Origin: Bog-473 sp963717455
GTDB taxonomy: Bacteria > Actinomycetota > Acidimicrobiia > Acidimicrobiales > RAAP-2
Length of the DNA: 64,000 nucleotides
Direction: 5' to 3'
NCBI GenBank assembly: GCA_963717455.1
Contig: OY970336.1
Span: 1,860,001 to 1,924,000, forward strand
The notes beneath the pieces are model-generated. The model saw only the letters and a list, made by a program, of their open reading frames with translations. It did no database searches and had not been told where the DNA came from. Each line of letters starts with the position of its first letter. The stretch's first letter is position 1. Position numbers and translations under genes: made by a program. This document shows positions 58,428 to 64,000 of the stretch, one piece after another.

Positions 58428-60602
58428 TTATGTTGATCCCTTGTCCTGATCCTTGTCCTGATCCTTGTCCCAGACAACCAGTGCGTCGAGAACTTCTATT
58501 TGGCTGCCATCCACGCGCAGTGGGTTGATCTCGATGGTGTCGAGAGGGAGCGCTTCGGCCACTTTGGCGACTCGCACGATCACCTCGGCGAGGTGGCGTA
58601 CGTCTGCGGGCCTTGTGCCGCGCGCCCCCTTGAGCAGCGGGGCGGCCTTGAGCTCGTCCAGCATGTCAGTGACGTCGTCCCGGTCCACCGGCAGAAGCCG
58701 CAGCGACACGTCGCCGAGAACCTCGACCCATACACCGCCGAGCCCGAGGGAGAGGACCTTGCCCCACCTGGGGTCCCGGATGACGCCGACCAGTAGCTCG
58801 ATGCCTCCGGTGCGCATGGGGCCGATCAACACCCCCTCTGCGCTCGTGGTCGTTCGCATCAACTCTTCGAAGGTGGCCGCTGCCTCGTGTGGGTCGACGT
58901 CCAGTCTCACACCGCCGACGTCGGACTTGTGCAGGAGGCCTACGGCGGCGATCTTCATGGCGAGAGGGCATGCGTAAGTGGCGGCGATCTCGGCCGCTTT
59001 GGTTGCGCCGGTGGCGAGCTGCGCCGGCGCCACCGGTATGCCATGTGCCTCGAGCAGGGCGCGCACCTGGTGCTCGGCCCAAATTCCTGCTGCGTCTGGC
59101 GGTGCTTTGCCAGAGGGTTGCGTGAGCCCGGGACCCATCACCTGCTTCGGACCCTTGGCGAGGCAGCGGTCCCGACGATCGTGGTATCGCGCCCCGTGCC
59201 CGATGGCTCGCACCCCCAGCTCGATGCCGTTCAGGAGGTAGAGGCCGCGCTCCTCGAACAGCTGCTGCGCGTACGCCGGCAGGTCGGATACGACCGAGGT
59301 CTGCAACAGCACGGGGACGGCGATCTGCTTGATCGCCTCGCTCAGGGCATCGAGGCGGTCGATGATGGGTTTCAGCTCCCTGGGCTCGGTCCGAGGAAGG
59401 CTCGTCGAGTACAGGATCATGTCGTAGAGCCCGGCCACGCGCCTTGCGACGATCTCGAGCGCCTGCAGGGACAGCCGTGGGTCGACCACCACGTAGCCGG
59501 TGACGTCGAGCGGGTTTCGCGGGTTCGAGAACGGAGGCAGGTAGTCGGCCAGCTCGTCGAGGGTCTCTTGAGGGAACTCGGGAAGCTCGAGACCCTCGCC
59601 GGCCGCCTTGTCGGCGAGCAGGTCGCAGGCTCCGCCTGACGGTGTGACCGCGGCTATGCGCCGTCCCTTGACATCGGAGTGGTACCCGAGATAGCCGGCG
59701 GTGGACAGCATCTCCTCAAGCGAGTCGACCCGGACGACTCCGAGCTGGCGGAAGGCCGCGTCGATGATCCGGTCGTCGCCTGCGAGTGCGCCGGTGTGAG
59801 CGAGCGCGGTGCGGGCTCCCTGCTCCGAGCGCCCGACCTTCAGGGCGACGATCGGCTTGCCCATTTGCAGAGCGATCTCCGCAACCTCGCGGAAGGCCTC
59901 GGGATCGCGGACGGACTCGAGGAACGCGGCAATGACCCTTGTGTGGTCGTCGTGGACGAGGTAGCGCATGATGTCGGTCGCGGAGATGAACGCCTCGTTG
60001 CCCGTCGAGACCATCAGGCTGAGGCCCACGCCTCTCGCCTGCGCCCCGGAGAGCACCGCTGATGCGAGACCGCCCGACTGCAGGACGATGCCGGCCGGGC
60101 CCCTGACCAAAGGCGGCGTGATCGGAAGCCCGTACGGAGCGATGCCGCCGGCGACGTTGATGAACCCATTGCCGTTCGGCCCGAGCACGGTGAGCCCTCG
60201 CTCGGTCGCGAGCGCCTCGAGGCGGGCTGCCAGCGCCTCGCCATCGGGTCCGGCCTCGGCGAAGCCGGCGGTCAGGATGACGAGGTTCTTGGTGCCGGCG
60301 TCGGCGATCTCCTCGACCACGCCGAGCACTGCGCTGGTTGGCACCATCACGTAGGCCAGGTCGGCGGGCTCGGCGATGTCGTTCACCGAGCGGTGCGCCG
60401 GCTGGCCGTGGACGGTTCCGCGCCTCGGGTGCACGACGTGGACGGCGACCTCCGGCGAGTAGCGGCGCAGGTTGGTGTAGGTGAACACCGACCACTGGGA
60501 GTTGTCCGTCGCTCCTACGAGCGCGACGGACCTGGGTGTGAAGAGCGACCTGAGCGGTTCAAGAACGACGGTGCTCGCCGCTTCCTCCGACTGGGTTCCC
60601 AC
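58428..60602 (-). CDS. ADP-forming acyl-CoA synthetase (acetate--CoA ligase type)
   Basis: A 724-residue fusion of the CoA-binding/ligase domains (SVALVGATDN, LGPNGNGFINV, and VALKVGRSEQGARTALAHTG with the phosphohistidine His) and a C-terminal ATP-grasp domain (LLHKSDVGGVRLD, LSLGLGGVWVEVLGDV). It activates a carboxylic acid to its CoA ester. The C-terminus has a small tandem repeat, DKDQDKDQDKGST, coded by 12-base repeats at 58441-58470. First gene of the cluster. Confidence 0.91.
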   Translation of the reverse strand: MGTQSEEAASTVVLEPLRSLFTPRSVALVGATDNSQWSVFTYTNLRRYSPEVAVHVVHPRRGTVHGQPAHRSVNDIAEPADLAYVMVPTSAVLGVVEEIADAGTKNLVILTAGFAEAGPDGEALAARLEALATERGLTVLGPNGNGFINVAGGIAPYGLPITPPLVRGPAGIVLQSGGLASAVLSGAQARGVGLSLMVSTGNEAFISATDIMRYLVHDDHTRVIAAFLESVRDPEAFREVAEIALQMGKPIVALKVGRSEQGARTALAHTGALAGDDRIIDAAFRQLGVVRVDSLEEMLSTAGYLGYHSDVKGRRIAAVTPSGGACDLLADKAAGEGLELPEFPQETLDELADYLPPFSNPRNPLDVTGYVVVDPRLSLQALEIVARRVAGLYDMILYSTSLPRTEPRELKPIIDRLDALSEAIKQIAVPVLLQTSVVSDLPAYAQQLFEERGLYLLNGIELGVRAIGHGARYHDRRDRCLAKGPKQVMGPGLTQPSGKAPPDAAGIWAEHQVRALLEAHGIPVAPAQLATGATKAAEIAATYACPLAMKIAAVGLLHKSDVGGVRLDVDPHEAAATFEELMRTTTSAEGVLIGPMRTGGIELLVGVIRDPRWGKVLSLGLGGVWVEVLGDVSLRLLPVDRDDVTDMLDELKAAPLLKGARGTRPADVRHLAEVIVRVAKVAEALPLDTIEINPLRVDGSQIEVLDALVVWDKDQDKDQDKGST

Positions 60603-60772
60603 ACCGACCCCCCGGCTGACTGGACTTGCTTGAGAGATGGCAAGCTTCGCGGCGATCCGGGCGCGAAGGATCGGCTAATAAGGGTCTCGAGCGGTCGCCA
60701 GCGGTCTGACCATTTGCCCATCTAGCTGGGACTATTCGGGTGGGTGCTGGTACTGATCCCGCTCGAGGGGGC
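60603..60772. other. Right end of element 2
   Basis: Non-coding. The TTCGCG...CGCGAA hairpin at about 60646-60669, GATCGG, CATCTAGCTGGG, GGTGCTGGTACT and GCTCGAGGGGGC occur in the same order at the right end of element 1 (45578-45705), showing that the two elements are related. Confidence 0.75.
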
Positions 60773-60807
60773 CCGCTCGGTTGAGAGTTCGAGTCTCTGC
60801 CCCGGAG
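60773..60807. repeat. att copy 3
   Basis: Matches att copy 1 at 33 of 35 positions (differences at 60778 and 60799). It closes element 2. Directly after it comes CCCTTCTCTCAACCC, similar to the sequence just before the chromosomal tRNA-Asn. Confidence 0.9.
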
Positions 60808-60833
60808 CCCTTCTCTCAACCCTTCCTCAGCAC

Positions 60834-62405
60834 TTAGGACGGGACGGACACCACCCAGTAGTTCAAGACCCCTCCCACGTAGGGGATGTTCTGGACGTTC
60901 TTCACGACCTTGGCCGCCCCGGTCACGTTGGGGGAGTAGTCGACGTAGACCGAGAGGGCGTTCTTGATGACGAAGTCCTCAATCTGGGTCCAGACGCTCT
61001 TGAGCTTCGAGCTGCTCGGTGGGAGCGCCTCAAGTTCCTTCGTCAAGTTGTTGAGGGTGGAGTTGTTGTAGTTGCACAGGTCACCGACATCGCCGGGAAT
61101 GTACTGGGTGGTGATCTTTTGGATGCCGGGTAATCCCTGCGGATTGAGTCCCATCTGGGCCTTGTTATCGGTGTACAGATCTGTCACGTAATTCGAGCTC
61201 TGGACGATTTGGACCGACACGCCGATCTGCTTCCATTCCTCTTGGAGCACCGTGGCCAGCTGCTCACCGGCGGCGACGGGCAGGGCCATGAGGCTGGTCG
61301 AAAAGCCGTGGGGGTAGCCCGCCTCGGCCAGCAGCGTCTTGGCCTTCTTCACGTTGAAGGCGTAGATGTTGGTCAGCGAGTTGTCGTAGTAGTTCGACGA
61401 GGACGGGAAGATGCTCCAGGCCGGTTGACCCTTGCCATAGAGAAGTGCGTTGTTGATGGCGGTCCGGTTGGTGGCGAAGTTGAGCGCCTGACGGACCTTG
61501 ACGTTGGCCAGCGGTCCCGAGGATTTGCAGATGGGGACGAAGAAGTAGTTGGCGTCGGGGAACTGCGAGCTGGACTGGAGATTGGTCTGGGCGTTCAAGG
61601 CCGGGATGTCGTTGTCGGGGATGCCTTCGACCTGGACGAGCCCCGACTCGAGAGAGTTCAGCTGTTGGGGCCCGGTGGGAACGTTGACGAAGGTGATGCC
61701 GTTGAGATGGATGGCCTTGGCGTCCCAGTAGTGAGGGTTCTTCGCGAGGACGATCTTCTCGCCCTGCACATAGCTCTTCAGGATGAACGGGCCGGCGCCC
61801 ACCACGTTTTCGTTGGGGTTCCCCGAGGTCGCGCCCGTGGGCAGGGCCATGAAGGACTCCTGGTCGGCCAGGAGCGGATAGAAAGTGCTGGCCACAGGCT
61901 GGGAGAAGTTCATGACCAACGAGTCGGTCCCGGTGACGTCGATGGAGGAGATCTCGGACATGGACTGGTCCCACACCCCGGAATGCGGATTGGTCAGGTT
62001 GCGCTCGAACCCGGCCTTGACGGCGGCCGCGTCCAGGGTGGTGCCGTTCGAGTAGACGAGGCCCGGGCGAATGGTGATGTCGAGGGTGCTTGGGTTGGTC
62101 ACCGTGACGGCGGACGCCAGGTCAGGCACATACGACCCGCTCGTCGTTTCGCGGAGGAGTCCGGCATAAATCGGCCAGTCGTAGGCGAAGCAGCAGGCCG
62201 AGCTGGTGAACTGGACGGGGTCGAACTCAATGGGCTGGATGGCCTCGGAGAGGTCGTACCCGGTCGTCAGGTTGCCGTAATTGCCGCCCGAGGCGGCCCC
62301 GGCGGTCGCGCCGCCGGCCACCAGTACCTGGGCACTCAGCATCAGACCGACGGCCATCACGGCCGTGGTGATGCGCCGGGCCCCGGTTCCCCGCTTGATC
62401 TTCAT
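60834..62405 (-). CDS. ABC transporter substrate-binding protein (family 5)
   Basis: A 523-residue binding protein for peptides, nickel or related ligands. The signal peptide has a basic start (MKIKRGTGARRIT) and a core ending VLVAGGATAGAASG. PSTLDITIRPGLVYSNGTTL and VRQALNFATNRTAINNALLY are family 5 signatures. No lipobox cysteine is visible, so the protein may be secreted or held another way. Divergent from the permease genes. Confidence 0.9.
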   Translation of the reverse strand: MKIKRGTGARRITTAVMAVGLMLSAQVLVAGGATAGAASGGNYGNLTTGYDLSEAIQPIEFDPVQFTSSACCFAYDWPIYAGLLRETTSGSYVPDLASAVTVTNPSTLDITIRPGLVYSNGTTLDAAAVKAGFERNLTNPHSGVWDQSMSEISSIDVTGTDSLVMNFSQPVASTFYPLLADQESFMALPTGATSGNPNENVVGAGPFILKSYVQGEKIVLAKNPHYWDAKAIHLNGITFVNVPTGPQQLNSLESGLVQVEGIPDNDIPALNAQTNLQSSSQFPDANYFFVPICKSSGPLANVKVRQALNFATNRTAINNALLYGKGQPAWSIFPSSSNYYDNSLTNIYAFNVKKAKTLLAEAGYPHGFSTSLMALPVAAGEQLATVLQEEWKQIGVSVQIVQSSNYVTDLYTDNKAQMGLNPQGLPGIQKITTQYIPGDVGDLCNYNNSTLNNLTKELEALPPSSSKLKSVWTQIEDFVIKNALSVYVDYSPNVTGAAKVVKNVQNIPYVGGVLNYWVVSVPS

Positions 62406-62597
62406 CGTGGCAGCTCAACTTTCTGGTTGGGACGCGGGTGGAACAACCCGGTGTGATGACGAGGCCATACCGGCGGCAGCGTCGGCCACTGGTGGCGGTG
62501 AGCGAGTCGCGATGGGGCCCGCCTCGGCGTGCTCCTGCGAGCAGGACGTGATCGCGTCAACTTCCCCCCGTTCCCCCGCGTTGCCTTGCCGGGGCAC

Positions 62598-62619
62598 GAG
62601 TGACAACGCCGTGTCACTC
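62598..62619. promoter_or_regulatory. Candidate operator of the ABC transporter genes
   Basis: GAGTGACA, six bases, TGTCACTC: a perfect 8-bp inverted repeat in the 446-base gap (62406-62851) between the divergent binding-protein and permease genes. Symmetry and position suit a repressor site. Nothing else is recognisable in the gap. Confidence 0.4.
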
Positions 62620-62851
62620 TGATGCGGCCCTACCTCAATCCCCGTCAGCTTGCCCGGAAGTCACACGATTGTCCAGTATTCGACATGAAGAGGAAAATGC
62701 TCAGCGCCCTTTCCTCATCCTCGGGAACTCCGGGTGGATGAGTTCACCGCTCCGTCCATAAGAACTCGCCCCTGAGTAGGATGCGCAGCGCTGCCACATC
62801 GGCAGGGTGGTCAGGCGGTACACGACAGCGAAGGGCTGCCAGGGGAGTCGA

Positions 62852-63799
62852 GTGGGCAGGTTGGTCCTACGACGTCTGCTGAGCATCATTCCGGTGTTGC
62901 TCATCGTGTCCTTCGCCATCTTCTTTTTGTTGGCGCTCGTCCCCGGCGACCCGGCGGTCACCCTGGCGGGCGGCGTGAGTGCCACGCCGGCGGAGATTGC
63001 CCGGGTCAGGGCGCAGCTGCATCTGAACGATCCGTTGCTCGTCCAGTACTGGCACTGGCTCACCGGAGCGGTACGGGGCGATCTCGGAACCTCGCTCTCC
63101 AGCGGCCAGTCGGTGAGCCAGCAGATCGCCGCCCGATTCCCGGTGACCTTCGGCCTCGTGGTGGCCTCGGCTGTCGTGTCCCTCTTCGTCGGCATCCCTC
63201 TGGGCATCCTGTCCGGGGTCCGGCCCGGGGGAAGCGTCGACGGCGGCACCCGGACCTTCTCCACGTTGGGGTTGGCCGTGCCGAGCTTCTGGCTCGCCAT
63301 CATCTTGGTGTCGATCTTCGCCGTGCACTGGAAGATCTTTCCGCCCACCGGCTACACCGCCATCACAGCGTCGTTCAGCGGCTGGCTCACCGACATCACC
63401 CTCCCGGCCGTGACACTGGGCCTGTTGGTGGGGGCGACGCTGGCCCGCCAACTGCGGGCCTCGCTCATCGACGTCCTCGATACGCCCTATGTCCGCACGG
63501 CCTGGGCCAAAGGCGGGACCCGCCGGTCGGTGCTGTTCGGCCATGCGCTCAAGAACGCCTCGATGCCGGTGGTGACGATCTTCGGAATTCAGATCGGGTA
63601 CCTGCTCGGTGGCGCCGTGATCGTGGAGCAGATCTTTGCGCTGCCGGGCCTCGGGCCCTACATGCTGAGCGGCATCACCGACCACGACCTGCCGGTGGTG
63701 CAGGGGGTGGCGATCATCTTCGTCCTCTTCCAGATGACGATGAGCCTTCTGGTTGACATCAGCTATGGGTACCTGAATCCGAAGGTACGGGTGGCGTGA
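62852..63799 (+). CDS. ABC transporter permease (DppB/OppB type)
   Basis: A 315-residue permease with six membrane segments; the first is LLSIIPVLLIVSFAIFFLLA followed by VPGDPA, the hallmark of DppB. The inner-loop EAA-like motif reads YVRTAWAKGGTRRSVLFGHA. GTG 62852 follows GGGGAG. It overlaps the next permease gene by four bases and probably works with the binding protein encoded divergently. Confidence 0.92.
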   Translation: MGRLVLRRLLSIIPVLLIVSFAIFFLLALVPGDPAVTLAGGVSATPAEIARVRAQLHLNDPLLVQYWHWLTGAVRGDLGTSLSSGQSVSQQIAARFPVTFGLVVASAVVSLFVGIPLGILSGVRPGGSVDGGTRTFSTLGLAVPSFWLAIILVSIFAVHWKIFPPTGYTAITASFSGWLTDITLPAVTLGLLVGATLARQLRASLIDVLDTPYVRTAWAKGGTRRSVLFGHALKNASMPVVTIFGIQIGYLLGGAVIVEQIFALPGLGPYMLSGITDHDLPVVQGVAIIFVLFQMTMSLLVDISYGYLNPKVRVA

Positions 63800-64000
63800 C
63801 AGCCGTTCCCGGTGACCTCGGCGTGACGGGGAACGACCGCCGTTCGCCGCGCAGGTGGATGGCGGAGCACCGCCGGATGCAGCGGTTCCTGCTCAACGCC
63901 GGCGTCCTCTTGTCGATCGCCTGGCTGCTGCTCATGATCGTTTTCGCTTTCTTTGCCTCGTTCATCGCGCCCTACGACCCCAACGCTCAGAACCTGGCCC
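63796..64000 (+). CDS. ABC transporter permease (DppC/OppC type), 5' part
   Basis: GTG 63796 overlaps the dppB-type stop. The 68 residues visible have a basic leader (RRSPRRWMAEHRRM), a first membrane segment (VLLSIAWLLLMIVFAFFASF) and IAPYDPNAQNLA, typical of DppC. The gene runs out of the window. Confidence 0.88.
   Translation, partial: MTAVPGDLGVTGNDRRSPRRWMAEHRRMQRFLLNAGVLLSIAWLLLMIVFAFFASFIAPYDPNAQNLA

Larger units (their letters stand above)
45706..60807. mobile_element. Integrative element 2 with tRNA array (15.1 kb)
   Basis: Lies between att copies 2 and 3. Its left end resembles that of element 1 but the integrase is reduced to a remnant. Contents: DIP1984-family pseudogene, rtcB, 33 tRNA genes, two IS elements, then an SDR / acyl-CoA dehydrogenase / SDR / acyl-CoA synthetase cluster. 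Without an integrase it can move only with help, for example from the integrase of a related element such as element 1. Confidence 0.85.

Noticed and set aside
60808..60833. A fourth element or a tRNA start after att copy 3
   Set aside because: CCCTTCTCTCAACCC resembles the tRNA-Asn leader but no tRNA 5' half or integrase follows; the next feature is a normal binding-protein gene.

Overview
The window is high-GC DNA from an actinobacterium. The class Acidimicrobiia or a relative is my guess, not a proof. Support comes from actinobacterial-type gene orders (lepA-hrcA-dnaJ-rsmE-HIT-phoH-ybeY-CNNM-era; uppS-recO-hemW-glyS; dnaG-sigA), a CIRCE-controlled hrcA/dnaJ pair, frequent GTG/TTG starts with 1-4 base overlaps, and a chromosomal tRNA without an encoded CCA.

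1-28.2 kb is chromosomal backbone: translation and ribosome maturation (lepA, rsmE, ybeY, era, glyS), chaperones, cell wall (uppS), repair (recO, dinG), pyruvate phosphate dikinase, primase and the main sigma factor. One small foreign block interrupts it. A 2.8-kb segment with three genes (10.5-13.3 kb) lies between the complete dinG and a duplicated, diverged copy of the dinG 5' end, as if an insertion had replaced the start of the gene.

28.16-60.81 kb is a tandem pair of related integrative elements at the 3' end of a tRNA-Asn gene. The tRNA 3' half is present three times (28163, 45706, 60773). The last two copies share the same upstream right-end sequence and the first two share the same downstream left-end sequence. 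Element 1 (17.6 kb) has a tyrosine integrase split by an IS21-family element, an excisionase-like gene, and a metabolic cargo: GH15 hydrolase, two redoxin-like paralogues, cupin, nitronate monooxygenase, VOC proteins, a flavin disulfide oxidoreductase, SDR and two frameshifted genes. Element 2 (15.1 kb) has lost its integrase. It carries a remarkable locus: the RNA ligase gene rtcB, a broken DIP1984-family gene, and a dense one-strand array of 33 tRNA genes whose anticodons cover all 20 amino acids. It ends with a four-gene acyl-CoA cluster (acyl-CoA dehydrogenase, two SDRs, ADP-forming acyl-CoA synthetase).

The tRNA array is the most unusual part. Neighbouring tRNAs are often only 1-5 bases apart. 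Thirteen of 33 encode CCA. Seven have C instead of the near-universal U at position 33, including all four GUN-anticodon tRNAs (His, Asn, Asp, Tyr). Six have non-canonical T-loops. A 53-codon gene with a perfect ribosome-binding site sits inside it. An IS1380-family element is inserted in the anticodon loop of tRNA-Asn and an IS21-family element in the T-arm of tRNA-Arg(ACG), each with a target duplication. A mobile set of replacement tRNAs beside a tRNA ligase suggests a device against tRNA damage; this is inference.

60.8-64 kb returns to ordinary sequence: a peptide/nickel-type ABC transporter (binding protein, permease, start of a second permease).
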